A DNA stretch of 64,000 nucleotides from Sphingobacterium psychroaquaticum (GCF_900177625.1 NZ_FXAU01000001.1:798644-862643), one strand, 5' to 3'. Counted from the first letter of the stretch, positions 36,731 through 45,366 are shown. The notes: a model not told the origin generated them from the letters alone. Numbers and translations are program-made.

Positions 36731-36767
36731 CAAATTTAAACAAATGTTTAATTTAAACAAGTGTTTA
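36731..36767 (-). promoter_or_regulatory. efflux operon promoter with twin TetR operators
   Basis: Two 14-bp palindromes, TAAACA-AA-TGTTTA (36737-36750) and TAAACA-AG-TGTTTA (36754-36767), have perfect 6-bp arms and are 17 bp apart. On the minus strand a -7 box TAAATTTG (36738-36731) and a -33 TTG (36760-36758) with a 19-bp spacer run through them, so bound repressor would block the polymerase. Confidence 0.82.
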
Positions 36768-37400
36768 GTTTTGCTTGTAAAAAAAAGTTACATTCGGATG
36801 TGAATAATTGATTTGGTTGGGAGGAGGTATGTTCAAATACTAGGTTTAAAGGCTGTACGGGCTATTTTGTACGATAAACACTGACCTCTCCGTAGTAACG
36901 CGAACGGCCTTTGTGGCAATTCCTGTCAGCTTTGCCATCTAGCCTATACGCTTTGTGCTATAGTCGACACGCGAAACAGTAAAGGAAGTCACTTGCATGC
37001 CTCCCGACGACGTTTTGCTCGCATGGAAGGAGTGCGATGCGGGGATGTCGATGGACGAAAGGTGATCGACGGAGGGCATTGGATTAAAGGCTTCCGTCAT
37101 CGTGCTAATGTACGTCAGGTTTGTGTTGATTCCTATCTTCTTTGTTCGCAGGTCTGTTGTCGATGCTTACATGTCCATGCATGACGACGCATTGTCGTTG
37201 TCTGGTAGTCTTCGCCGTTATAACTATGCAGCAATGTCGTTCGGGTTTGCCATCATTGCAGACGCCGATGCTACAAAGTGTATCGGCGATACGTTGACTT
37301 TTTTAGTCGGTGTGACCCATCATGTGGATGGCTGTTTTAGTTTTTTACGCAATAAGGTTTAAAGAAATATATAAAAGTAGGCGCAGGGGCGATATACATA
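36768..37400. other. intergenic stretch without recognised gene
   Basis: About 630 bp between the divergent tetR and FAD-oxidoreductase genes. Several frames of 60-90 codons are open on both strands, but none begins with a convincing ribosome binding site or resembles a protein family. The stretch has an unusual density of gtcgat, gacgac and similar words. It may be a decayed gene. Confidence 0.4.
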
Positions 37401-37408
37401 TAATTTTG
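37401..37408 (+). promoter_or_regulatory. -7 box before the FAD oxidoreductase gene
   Basis: TAATTTTG matches TAnnTTTG and lies 31 bp before the ATG at 37440. No clear -33 box was seen. Confidence 0.4.
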
Positions 37409-37439
37409 TTATCTTCATTCTGGAATCAATTGAATTGCT

Positions 37440-38645
37440 ATGGACTTAAAGTCGAATGAACCCTTTTGGTTGGTTAAGAATGGTATCATACAATCGTATC
37501 CTTCGTTAAGGGAAAATCTTTCTTGCGAAGTACTGGTCGTCGGTGGTGGAATCACGGGAAGCTTAATCGCGCACCAATGTATGGAGGATGGGTACGACAC
37601 GGTTTTAATCGATAAGCGGGAGATCGGGTTCGGTAGTTCATCTGCAACGACGGCGATGTTACAGTATGAGATCGATACGTCATTGCATAAGCTAATAGAA
37701 GATATTGGGGAACAAGATGCAATTGCAAGTTATAAGGCCTGTTCGGATGGTATCGACCGATTGGAGAAGATATGTCAGGAAATAAAGTCTAAAGCAGGTT
37801 TTAAACGTAAGCAGTCCTTGTATTTCGCGGCCTTTAAAAAAGATGTTGCTGGATTAAAGAAGGAGCTGGAAGCACGGAGATCCGTTGGTTTTGATGTGCA
37901 GTGGATGGAGGCGGAGGCAATAGAAAAGGCGTTTGATATTGTAGGTACCTATGGGGGGATTTTATCGACACAAGGGGCAAGCGTGGATGCCTTTAAATTG
38001 GTGCATGAGTTGCTTGAGTTTAATAGTCGAAGAGGGTTACGGGTATTCGATAAAACGGAGCTCACCAAGGCGACATACCAGAGGACGACACATGCGGTGT
38101 CCCTAGATACAGGCGTACAGATAAGTACAAAGAAGATTATTTATTGTGTAGGGTATGAAAGCGTTAACCTGATACGGGAAAAGTTTGTTGATCTGATCAG
38201 TACCTACGCTATAGTTTCGGAGGTGACTCCTGTGCCGTTAAAGAAATACGACAACCTGTTGGTTTGGAATACGGCAGATCCCTATATCTATTTGCGGACG
38301 ACAGATGATGGGCGGATGCTGATCGGTGGGGAGGATGAACCGTTCCGTGATCCAGAAAGGCGGGATCGCTTACTGGATAAGAAGACAGAAAGGCTCGAGA
38401 CATCGGTGAGGAAATACTTGCCGCACGTTCCTTTTATCTGCGATTTTTCGTGGGCCGGTACTTTCGGACAGACGAAAGATGGACTGCCGTATGTGGGAAC
38501 ACATGATGATTTCGAAAAGAGCTATTTTGTATTGGGATTCGGTGGGAATGGCATTACATTTTCTGTTGCCGGCATGGAGATGGTAGCCCGATGGCTTAAA
38601 GGGAAGAAGCACCCTTTGGAAGGGTGCTTTGGATTTAATCGGTAG
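37440..38645 (+). CDS. FAD-dependent oxidoreductase of the DAO (glycine/D-amino-acid oxidase) fold
   Basis: 401 residues. The dinucleotide motif is VLVVGGGITGSLIAH (about 30-44). LIDKREIGFGSSSATTAMLQYEID follows, as in GlcD/PuuB-like oxidases. FAD-contact regions include YCVGYESVNLI and, at the C-terminus, WAGTFGQTKDGLPYVGTHDDFEKSYFVLGFGGNGITFS. Members oxidise amines, amino acids or glycerol phosphate; the substrate here is unknown. The last 40 bp of the gene carry a perfect 9-bp hairpin (38607-38629). A Crp/Fnr-type gene follows after 19 bp. Confidence 0.85.
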   Translation: MDLKSNEPFWLVKNGIIQSYPSLRENLSCEVLVVGGGITGSLIAHQCMEDGYDTVLIDKREIGFGSSSATTAMLQYEIDTSLHKLIEDIGEQDAIASYKACSDGIDRLEKICQEIKSKAGFKRKQSLYFAAFKKDVAGLKKELEARRSVGFDVQWMEAEAIEKAFDIVGTYGGILSTQGASVDAFKLVHELLEFNSRRGLRVFDKTELTKATYQRTTHAVSLDTGVQISTKKIIYCVGYESVNLIREKFVDLISTYAIVSEVTPVPLKKYDNLLVWNTADPYIYLRTTDDGRMLIGGEDEPFRDPERRDRLLDKKTERLETSVRKYLPHVPFICDFSWAGTFGQTKDGLPYVGTHDDFEKSYFVLGFGGNGITFSVAGMEMVARWLKGKKHPLEGCFGFNR

Positions 38646-38664
38646 TTTTAGGGAAAACTAGATA

Positions 38665-39171
38665 ATGGAAGAGATTATTGCACTATCAGAGAAGGTAGTC
38701 GTTGTAGGGAGAAACGAGTTTTTGACAGTAAGTGGTACCATCGATACTAATTTATATTATGTGGAGCGGGGTAGCCTGCGTGTCTTTGTTTTGGACGATC
38801 AAAATGAACAGATTGTTCGGTTGGGGTACAAGCATGATTTAGTTGTTTCGTTGGATTCATTCTTGACAGGCAAGCCTTCGGACCTGTATATTCAGGCAAT
38901 CAAAAAGACGGTTGTTCGTATTATTCCAAAGGCGCAGATCAACAATTTTTTGCAAGAAGAGGCGAACCGTACGCTGTGGATCAAGATTTTGGAGGAGTTG
39001 ATTGTTTTGCAGTTGGAACGCGAGATTGATGTTTTAACCAGTTCGCCCCGAGAGCGTTATGAACGCGTGTTAAAGCGGAGCCCGCAACTGTTTCAAGAAA
39101 TTCCGAGCCGGCATATCGCAAATTATTTACGTATGACCCCGGAAACATTGTCGCGACTTAAAAAGTCTTGA
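38665..39171 (+). CDS. Crp/Fnr-family transcriptional regulator (first of three)
   Basis: 168 residues. The cyclic-nucleotide-binding-like beta roll (about 10-95: YYVERGSLRVFVLDDQNEQIVRLGY) is followed by the long dimer helix and a short C-terminal helix-turn-helix (IPSRHIANYLRMTPETLSRLKK). It lacks the FNR iron-sulfur cysteines and the CRP cAMP residues, as usual in this Bacteroidota subgroup. Ligand and targets are unknown. It is followed by the DinB pseudogene, a pairing often seen in this phylum. Confidence 0.88.
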   Translation: MEEIIALSEKVVVVGRNEFLTVSGTIDTNLYYVERGSLRVFVLDDQNEQIVRLGYKHDLVVSLDSFLTGKPSDLYIQAIKKTVVRIIPKAQINNFLQEEANRTLWIKILEELIVLQLEREIDVLTSSPRERYERVLKRSPQLFQEIPSRHIANYLRMTPETLSRLKKS

Positions 39172-39226
39172 TATCAATCAAGATTTATGAACGTTGCAAT
39201 TTTCATTTTTGCATAAAACAAAGGTT

Positions 39227-39792
39227 ATGCAGACAGAACAATTTATACAAAAGCTTTTATCCGAGACGGAGATGATCATCAGCCAGGTGAACCAGTTGAA
39301 ATCTTATGATCTGGCGCAGTTACGCTGGCGGGAGAGCGACGCTTCCTGGAATGTGCTGGAGTGTTTGGAGCATTTGAACTTATATGGAGATTTCTACTTA
39401 CCCGTGATGGAGCGCGATATCCGTCATTCATCTTCCTCGAGCGAAGCAGAATTTAAGAGCGGGATGTTGGGTGGGTATTTTGCGAAGAGTATGCTGCCAA
39501 AGGGAAAGCTAAATAAGATGAAAACGTTTAAGGATAAGAACCCGTTAAACAGTAAGCTCGATGGGGCGGTTCTGGATCGATTTCTGGAGCAGCAGGATAA
39601 TTGATTATGCTCCTAGATAGCGCAAGAACCGTCAGTTTAAATAAAGTGAAAATTGAATTGTCCATTACCAAGTTCCTGAAGCTGAGGCTGGGGGATGTCT
39701 TTCAGTTCTATATCAATCATATGATGCGGCACATGAATCAGATTGATGGTATATTAGCAGCGAATAACAACAGACCATGCATACCAAGTTAA
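39227..39792 (+). pseudogene. DinB-like (DinB_2) protein gene interrupted by a single frameshift
   Basis: The first part runs from the ATG at 39227 to a stop at 39602-39604 and has the DinB start QFIQKLLSETEMIISQV and WRESDASWNVLECLEHLNLYGDFYLP with the first metal-ligand His. The second part continues in the -1 frame from 39601: LIMLLDSARTVSLNKVKIE followed by FQFYINHMMRHMNQI with the remaining His ligands. One missing base near 39598-39601 would join the parts as QQD-x-LIMLLD into one normal DinB protein of about 188 residues. DinB-fold proteins are four-helix metal-dependent thiol transferases. It may be a true mutation or a sequencing error. The end overlaps the next gene by 16 bp. Confidence 0.85.
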
Positions 39793-40352
39793 TTGAAGTT
39801 ATTACCCAATATGTAACGCTTTCCGATCAGGAGAAGGCGCTCTGCACACGTTATTTAGAGCCTATAAGCTGTCCAAAAAATAGCGTGATTGAAGAAGAAG
39901 GAAAAGTTCCGATGTATCTCTATTTTGTGGTATCGGGCTTTGTTCGTTTATTCCATTATAATGATAAAGGCGACGAAGTTACCACCCATATCAACTGCCC
40001 GCCGGGCTTTATAACGTCCTACACGCACTTTGCTAACCAGACTCGAGCAGAAGAGAATGTAGAGTGTGTGACGGCCTGTGAACTTTTGCGTGTTTCCAAA
40101 GCAAGTCTTGATCTATTAATTGAGCAAAGCTCTGCCTTTAAAGATTTTAGTATCCATGTGTTTCAGCAGTCCTTGTCTTATAATGAAAAGCGAGCAAGAG
40201 AGTTGGCGACGCTTACTGCTGAACAACGGTATTTAAGGTTGATGGACGAGTATCCAGAAGTGTTACATCATGTTCCGATGCAATATATCGCTTCTTTTTT
40301 GGGAATGAATCCGAAAAGCTTGAGTCGTATCCGAAAGCAAATCATTAGGTAA
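39777..40352 (+). CDS. Crp/Fnr-family transcriptional regulator (second of three)
   Basis: 191 residues. Effector beta roll (about 20-105: NSVIEEEGKVPMYLYFVVSGFVRLFHYNDKGDEVTTHIN), central helix, and C-terminal helix-turn-helix (MQYIASFLGMNPKSLSRIRKQI). The start ATG lies inside the tail of the DinB pseudogene, so the two were probably co-translated. The NAD-dependent SDR gene follows 63 bp downstream and may be a target. Confidence 0.9.
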   Translation: MHTKLIEVITQYVTLSDQEKALCTRYLEPISCPKNSVIEEEGKVPMYLYFVVSGFVRLFHYNDKGDEVTTHINCPPGFITSYTHFANQTRAEENVECVTACELLRVSKASLDLLIEQSSAFKDFSIHVFQQSLSYNEKRARELATLTAEQRYLRLMDEYPEVLHHVPMQYIASFLGMNPKSLSRIRKQIIR

Positions 40353-40415
40353 CATTTGTGAAGTGGTTTTGAAGGAGTAAGGCTGAACTTTGTCTTACTA
40401 TTTAAAATCAAGAAC

Positions 40416-41426
40416 ATGGTAGATAAAAAATTAGTTTTAGTGTCTGGTGCTAACGGACATTTGGGAACCAATCTCGTTAGGTTATTAATACAAAAGGGCT
40501 TTGCGGTTCGGGCCTCTGTGCGTAACCTTAAAAATCGTACGGCGCTGGATGGACTAGACTGTGAAGTTGTTCAGGCGGATATTACAGATAAAGAATCCTT
40601 TAGAAAGGCGTTACAAGGTGTCGATACCTTTTACGCTGTTGGTGCAGCCTTCAAATTGTGGGCGAAAGATCCACAGCAGGAAATTTACGAGGTGAATATG
40701 CAGGGAACGCGCAACACGATTGAGGCTGCAGCGGAGGAGGGGGTGAAGAAAATTGTCTATGTCAGTTCTATCGCTGCGTTAGACTATACGCATGTACCCA
40801 CCCGAGAGAGTAATGGATACAACCCCGACCGAAGGGATGCCTACTATAACTCGAAGAATGATGGAGAGAAACTCGCTTTTAGATTGGCAGAGGAATTGGG
40901 GATAGCATTGGTCTCGGTAATGCCAGGCGCCATGATTGGTGGTGAGGCATTTTTACCGCTTAATGTCTCTTACGGTGTATTGGCACTGATTCTCAATAAA
41001 CAGATTCCTGTAGATACGAACATTGCACTTAATTGGGTCGATGTAAAGGATATAGCCGAAGGTTGTTTTCTTGCGGCACAGAACGGGCGTGCAGGTGAGC
41101 GTTATATTCTTGCGAATGAAAAATGTATGACCATTACCCATACCACTAAGCTTGCGCAAAAGTTTTATCCGGAGCTCCAACTGCGAATTCCTGCTGCCGT
41201 TCCAAAGTGCATGTTGTTTGCTATCGCTGCATTAATGCAGTTTTCGGCAAAACTAAAAGGGAAGCCTCCTATCATTACAACAAAAGAGATAGCGATGTTC
41301 TCGGGCTTACAGCAAGACTTCGATATTTCCAAGGCGAGAAATGAGTTGGGGTTTAACCCGAAAGATAGCGAGTCTGCGGTTAAAGATGCGCTTGCTTATC
41401 TTATGACGCATAAACAGTTGCTTTAG
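40416..41426 (+). CDS. extended SDR, dihydroflavonol-4-reductase-like NAD(P)-dependent reductase
   Basis: 336 residues. The nucleotide motif is GANGHLG (about 9-15). The Ser of YVSSIAALDY and the YxxxK of YYNSK supply the catalytic residues. GIALVSVMPGAMIGG and WVDVKDIAEGCFLAAQ are typical of the DFR-like branch. The family reduces aldehydes or ketones in varied pathways. No pathway partner is nearby, so the substrate is unknown. Confidence 0.87.
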   Translation: MVDKKLVLVSGANGHLGTNLVRLLIQKGFAVRASVRNLKNRTALDGLDCEVVQADITDKESFRKALQGVDTFYAVGAAFKLWAKDPQQEIYEVNMQGTRNTIEAAAEEGVKKIVYVSSIAALDYTHVPTRESNGYNPDRRDAYYNSKNDGEKLAFRLAEELGIALVSVMPGAMIGGEAFLPLNVSYGVLALILNKQIPVDTNIALNWVDVKDIAEGCFLAAQNGRAGERYILANEKCMTITHTTKLAQKFYPELQLRIPAAVPKCMLFAIAALMQFSAKLKGKPPIITTKEIAMFSGLQQDFDISKARNELGFNPKDSESAVKDALAYLMTHKQLL

Positions 41427-41442
41427 ACGTATCTAAGAAGTT

Positions 41443-41483
41443 TTTTGTAGCCAAAGAGGTATAGGATCCTCTTGGTTACAAAA
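41443..41483. terminator. bidirectional intrinsic terminator
   Basis: The arms 41443-41459 (ttttgtagccaaagagg) and 41468-41483 (cctcttggttacaaaa) form a long stem with small mismatches. T and A runs flank both sides. It serves the SDR gene and the convergent lipoprotein gene, whose stop codon lies in the right arm. Confidence 0.8.
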
Positions 41484-42048
41484 ACTCCGTTTTGCAATAA
41501 TCGATTTTGTAGGTCCCATCCTCCGCAACGAGGGTTACTTCATTTTCTGTTTTGATACCTGCGCCGTAATCAATAACCACCCGAAAAACCAAGTCTTTAA
41601 CCTTGCTGATCGTTAACGCCTTTAACTCGCCGATATCTCCATTTCCTCGACCAAAAAGCCACATTTCTTGCTCCGATATCGGGTATATGCCAGACCATTT
41701 GGCTTTATATTTTTTTTCGGCTGCTAGAAATTGTGAATCATCTAAATTGGAGGGGCCATATAGCTCACCAGATTCAGCTATAAAGTCTTGATAACGCTTG
41801 GTACAAAGCTTTTCCTCCACATTATAGTCGGGAAAGTATTTCTCTGAATCTTTGGTTTTGAATATACTTTTTAACCACTGTTCAGCAGTCTCCTGCGGAG
41901 TCACTGCTGAAGCACTTGATTCTGCATGGACCAACGCGGTTGTATCCTGTTTTGGTTTGTTCTGCGTGTGCTGGATACTATCCTTTCTTTGATTGCACGA
42001 GGCCATCATAACCAAGGATATACAAATGGCCAAATAAGTTTTTTTCAT
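41476..42048 (-). CDS. hypothetical lipoprotein, 190 residues
   Basis: The lipobox Cys is in LVMMASCNQRK (residue 18), then a Ser/Thr/Gln/Lys-rich linker (20-60) and a globular domain (about 60-190) with WLKSIFKTKDSEKYFPDYNVEEKLC at its start and a VTLVAEDGTYKIDYC final strand. The layout resembles DUF3828-type or NTF2-like lipoproteins, but the match is weak. Its likely location is the periplasmic face of a membrane. I do not recognise a function. Confidence 0.7.
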   Translation of the reverse strand: MKKTYLAICISLVMMASCNQRKDSIQHTQNKPKQDTTALVHAESSASAVTPQETAEQWLKSIFKTKDSEKYFPDYNVEEKLCTKRYQDFIAESGELYGPSNLDDSQFLAAEKKYKAKWSGIYPISEQEMWLFGRGNGDIGELKALTISKVKDLVFRVVIDYGAGIKTENEVTLVAEDGTYKIDYCKTEFL

Positions 42049-42126
42049 GTTGTAAATTTAATCAAACGAGACCCAGCCTTGCAAGTATATGTTAGAGGAA
42101 ACAGGGACACATTTGGCGGGTAAACC

Positions 42127-43611
42127 TTACTTCTCGCGATACTCCAGTCCAGAAGGTATATCGATATAATAATGAATCGTGTGTTGCGCATCCAGTTTGC
42201 AGCTCACCAAACCATCCGAATTTATGGATTGATATCCTGTGGAACCGATGTCTCTTTTATGTTTATTGTCGTAAAGGGTATACAGTCCGTCATTCTCCTT
42301 TTGAAGGGCATAAATATCCTTTTCGGAATCCAGAAGCAGTATGTTATGGTATGCCGGCGCTATCTCCCAGGTATGATTTTTACTATTCCATAAGCCCATG
42401 GTGCGCTGCTGCTCTTTGTTCTCAATCGGGATCAGGAATCTATCATTCATCCCTTCATACCCGGCTATTTTTCCAAATTTCCACCCCTCAACGTTGTACT
42501 GGTCAGGAAAAATCATTTTTCGATCTGGCCAAACCAAATTACCCACCTGATCCAAAACCTTGAAATTATACACGTCGATATGATCCTCAACCTGCCCCAG
42601 GGTATCGATGTAGCGCCAGTCGAAGGCCCACACATCAGAATCGTAATTAAAGACACCAAGCAAGAAGTAAGGGGAGTTCGTAATGGAATACACCAATGAT
42701 GTTTTTTTGATAAAATCGATTTGTGTGCTCGTTGCTTTAGTGATTTCCTTTGGAAATGCCTTTTCATACTGCGGAAAAGGGTAGACGTTATTGTTTTTAC
42801 TATCCACCAACAGCTTAGGGACTTGTGGTTCATAACGTTCTTTATTGATTTCATGTAGAACGAGGTTGGTGCCCCTATATGTTATGGAGAGCGTCTCACT
42901 ACCTTTTAACCCGTGGAGTAAAGCTTTGTTTTGATGTATGCCGTACATGGAAAAAGATCCATTGGAAGTTTTGAGCATGCGTTTGTTTTCTAGGAACTCT
43001 ACGATGTTACCTTCCATTTTATGGAATCGGTTCTTTTTTATTTTGTATAGTGTCCCGTTCCAAAAGACATGATTTTCATCAACAGGTGTAAAATTGAGAT
43101 AATAACTTTCATCGAGATAGGGCAGATCTTTTTGGAGGAGAACCTGCTTGGTTTCCAAAACGCCTATTTCAATTTTACGATAAGTCTGCTCTTTTTTTAT
43201 GGCGCCACCTAAGATATTCCATTCCCATTGCCAAAAAGGCATTTTCTTTTCATACTCACTTTGCTTCTTGTAGAGTGTTAATCCATTTATCGTATGTAAG
43301 CGAATCTCGTGTTGAGAAAAATCCACTACTATTTTTCCATTTCCGTCAATGATTGCCGATTCATTCTTTTCATTTTCGACGACAGCGAAGCCGGTACTGG
43401 TATATGGGGAGGCACTTCGAAACTGTTGGTCGGATCGCGGCTTTAACGTGCTTTTATCGACGTAGATATACTTGTTTTGCTTTGTTAAAAAGGGAATGAT
43501 CGATGTCGTATTCCATTGTGAAAGCAACAACGGTAAACCGTCTGTTTTTTCCTCGGTGCAAGCGGTCATTGCCGTTAATATACAAAGGACACTTAATAGT
43601 ACTGTTTTCAT
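42127..43611 (-). CDS. hypothetical lipoprotein with WG-repeat-like strands, 494 residues
   Basis: The lipobox Cys is in LTAMTACTEEK (residue 18). The body is rich in beta strands with recurring phrases such as SAIIDGNGKIVVDFS, MGLWNSKNHTWEIAPAYHNILLL and GLYTLYDNKHKRDIGSTGYQSI, similar to WG repeats, which form beta propellers or solenoids. It shares orientation with the 190-residue lipoprotein gene 78 bp downstream. Function unknown. Confidence 0.68.
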   Translation of the reverse strand: MKTVLLSVLCILTAMTACTEEKTDGLPLLLSQWNTTSIIPFLTKQNKYIYVDKSTLKPRSDQQFRSASPYTSTGFAVVENEKNESAIIDGNGKIVVDFSQHEIRLHTINGLTLYKKQSEYEKKMPFWQWEWNILGGAIKKEQTYRKIEIGVLETKQVLLQKDLPYLDESYYLNFTPVDENHVFWNGTLYKIKKNRFHKMEGNIVEFLENKRMLKTSNGSFSMYGIHQNKALLHGLKGSETLSITYRGTNLVLHEINKERYEPQVPKLLVDSKNNNVYPFPQYEKAFPKEITKATSTQIDFIKKTSLVYSITNSPYFLLGVFNYDSDVWAFDWRYIDTLGQVEDHIDVYNFKVLDQVGNLVWPDRKMIFPDQYNVEGWKFGKIAGYEGMNDRFLIPIENKEQQRTMGLWNSKNHTWEIAPAYHNILLLDSEKDIYALQKENDGLYTLYDNKHKRDIGSTGYQSINSDGLVSCKLDAQHTIHYYIDIPSGLEYREK

Positions 43612-43735
43612 GCTGTGAAGCTTAGTTCATCGTATGGAACAATATTAGGGAGAATTGTGGTATGAAAAAATCCCGATTATCAGCTATATTTGAGCTTTGC
43701 GCTTCAGGGAAGCGTATCATCCTAATACTTATAAA

Positions 43736-44068
43736 ATGCTTTTAGAACAACTAAAAAACGACCCACAGACTATTGAATTTAATGATGTTATTGCATATAT
43801 CGATGCGCATTATGATTTTACACCAACAAAGTTTACGAACGGTGATACGGTAAATGAAGCGAATCAAAACAATGGTTCTTGCAAAGTTTTTAGCTTTGCA
43901 AAGCTTCAACAACTCGAAAAGGAAGCGGTATTAGCACTTTTTGGTGCTTTCTACCGGGAGGACGTGCTAAAAAATCCTACCGGAACTGATCATCAGAATA
44001 TACGCAATTTTATAACGCACGGTTGGGCAGGTATCCAATTTGAAGGAGCGGCACTACAAGCGAAATAA
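43736..44068 (+). CDS. HopJ type III effector family protein (small cytoplasmic protein in non-pathogens)
   Basis: 110 residues from the ATG at 43736; an upstream in-frame TTG at 43697 adds residues unlike the family. Characteristic segments: FNDVIAYIDAHYDFTPTKFTNG, NQNNGSCKVFSFAKLQQL, VLALFGAFYREDVLKNPTGTDHQNIRNFITHGWAGIQFEG. The family is named after a Pseudomonas effector but is widespread in free-living bacteria without type III secretion, where its role is unknown. No secretion genes lie nearby. A TATATTTG box (43685-43692) may be its -7 element. Confidence 0.88.
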   Translation: MLLEQLKNDPQTIEFNDVIAYIDAHYDFTPTKFTNGDTVNEANQNNGSCKVFSFAKLQQLEKEAVLALFGAFYREDVLKNPTGTDHQNIRNFITHGWAGIQFEGAALQAK

Positions 44069-44080
44069 GCCAAGAGATAC

Positions 44081-44121
44081 AAAAAGAAAAAGCAACGGTA
44101 CACACGTTGCTTTTTCTTTTT
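44081..44121. terminator. strong bidirectional intrinsic terminator
   Basis: Perfect 17-bp arms (44081-44097 and 44105-44121) with a 7-nt loop (gtacaca). The stem core is gcaacg/cgttgc and the ends are A and T runs, so it works for the hopJ-like gene and the convergent membrane-protein gene. Confidence 0.93.
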
Positions 44122-44137
44122 AATTACGATCTCTCTA

Positions 44138-44542
44138 TTATTTTTCTGTCCCTTGTTTTTTTCGCAACAAGCCAAAGACTAAGACCGTCGCATAGGCAAA
44201 CATCAGCCAAGAAGCAAAGGTTTTGCTATATATTTCAGGCATATTGGTGAATATCTTTTCAAAAAATTGCACACATACCGTGTCAAGAAGCATTCCGGGC
44301 AATACCATGATCGCGGCCGATTTCACACTTTCAAGGTTGTTTAACTGGAACTTATTAAACACGGTTGTAGCGAGGAGACCGAGAGCTGGAATTAGAATGA
44401 TATACAATGTGATTAATACAAATTCATTGTCGACAATAAAAAAATGTTGACCGGCAACTCTAAATAATACGGTGGCGGATAGCCATACCAAAAAGCCTAC
44501 AATAAAGCTCACCAACGGGTAATTCTCTTTTTGTGTTTTCAT
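44138..44542 (-). CDS. small four-helix membrane protein (DUF5367-like)
   Basis: 134 residues with four hydrophobic segments: about 9-27 (VSFIVGFLVWLSATVLFRV), 37-60, 75-97 and 108-128. The first segment with WLSATVLFRVAGQHFF resembles DUF5367 proteins. Ends in a basic tail (LLRKKQGTEK). No known function. It is a single gene facing a strong terminator. The 236 bp before it hold the divergent promoter of the third Crp/Fnr-type gene. Confidence 0.65.
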   Translation of the reverse strand: MKTQKENYPLVSFIVGFLVWLSATVLFRVAGQHFFIVDNEFVLITLYIILIPALGLLATTVFNKFQLNNLESVKSAAIMVLPGMLLDTVCVQFFEKIFTNMPEIYSKTFASWLMFAYATVLVFGLLRKKQGTEK

Positions 44543-44689
44543 TCTTTATCGATAAATAGTTTAGTAAGTTTTAAACATCGCTGCCACACTTTTAGTACCG
44601 TAGTAGCGATTTTTATAGCCTACAAAATTACACATTGTCGAGGATAAGTCCTTGCTTTTATTGGACGATTCCAAGACACTTGTCGATTT

Positions 44690-44717
44690 TTTGAATGTAC
44701 AATAATTGGTAGATTTG
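44690..44717 (+). promoter_or_regulatory. candidate promoter of the third Crp/Fnr gene
   Basis: TTTG at 44690-44693 and TAGATTTG at 44710-44717 are full matches to the Bacteroidota -33 and -7 boxes. The 16-bp spacer is slightly short. Confidence 0.45.
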
Positions 44718-44778
44718 ACTGCTGCATACGGGATGTAATTCATAGAAAAACGAGATGAAAAAATAGACAAACGGCAAA

Positions 44779-45366
44779 ATGAACGACGTATTAGAACATT
44801 ATCTAGCCTCAGATGGCAAATTATCGATCGAAGAAATCAGCTTTTCTATGCCTTTTTTTAAGCCTATACACTTAAAGAAAGGTGATTTTTTTGTTCGCGA
44901 GGATGAGCCCTGTCGTTATATTGGTTTTATCGCTAAGGGGGCTGTAAAAGGATATGCCAATGACAACGTAGGAAAAGAAAACATAACCTGCTTCAAGTTT
45001 GAAAAGGAATTTATTACCTCGTTTGCGGAATTTGTGGCACAGGGAAAATCTAAAAGGAGTTTCAGGGCTATGGAAGATAGCGTGATTTATAGAATAAGTT
45101 TTCCAGACTATCAGCTGCTGCTTGATAGGGTGACGGCTTGGACTGCGGTTGTAAAGTCAGTGATGGAACAGGAGTATAACCAAAAAGAGTGCTATATGCT
45201 GAACTACAACAATAGGTCTGCCGTAGATAAATATCGCCATGTCCTTTTGTATGAACCGATGCTTGTACATCGAACAGCGACGCAGGACTTGGCCTCGTAC
45301 CTAGGGATTACGCAACGCTCGCTGACACGGGCAAAAGGACAGATACATAGACCTAACGCATTATAG
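44779..45366 (+). CDS. Crp/Fnr-family transcriptional regulator (third of three)
   Basis: 195 residues. Beta roll (about 28-110: HLKKGDFFVREDEPCRYIGFIAKGAVKGYAND), dimer helix, and C-terminal helix-turn-helix (TATQDLASYLGITQRSLTRAKGQI). Its stop codon overlaps a 14-bp palindrome, and a metallo-beta-lactamase-fold gene starts 55 bp downstream. The palindrome could be its binding site for control of that gene. Confidence 0.9.
   Translation: MNDVLEHYLASDGKLSIEEISFSMPFFKPIHLKKGDFFVREDEPCRYIGFIAKGAVKGYANDNVGKENITCFKFEKEFITSFAEFVAQGKSKRSFRAMEDSVIYRISFPDYQLLLDRVTAWTAVVKSVMEQEYNQKECYMLNYNNRSAVDKYRHVLLYEPMLVHRTATQDLASYLGITQRSLTRAKGQIHRPNAL

Noticed and set aside
36993..37362. Overlapping plus-strand open frames of 63 and 86 codons
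   Set aside because: Composition is Cys/Arg/His-rich and not protein-like, starts lack ribosome binding sites, and other frames are equally open.
43736..44068. Type III secretion effector as evidence of pathogenicity
   Set aside because: The HopJ family name is historical; no secretion or chaperone gene is present and the family is common in free-living bacteria.
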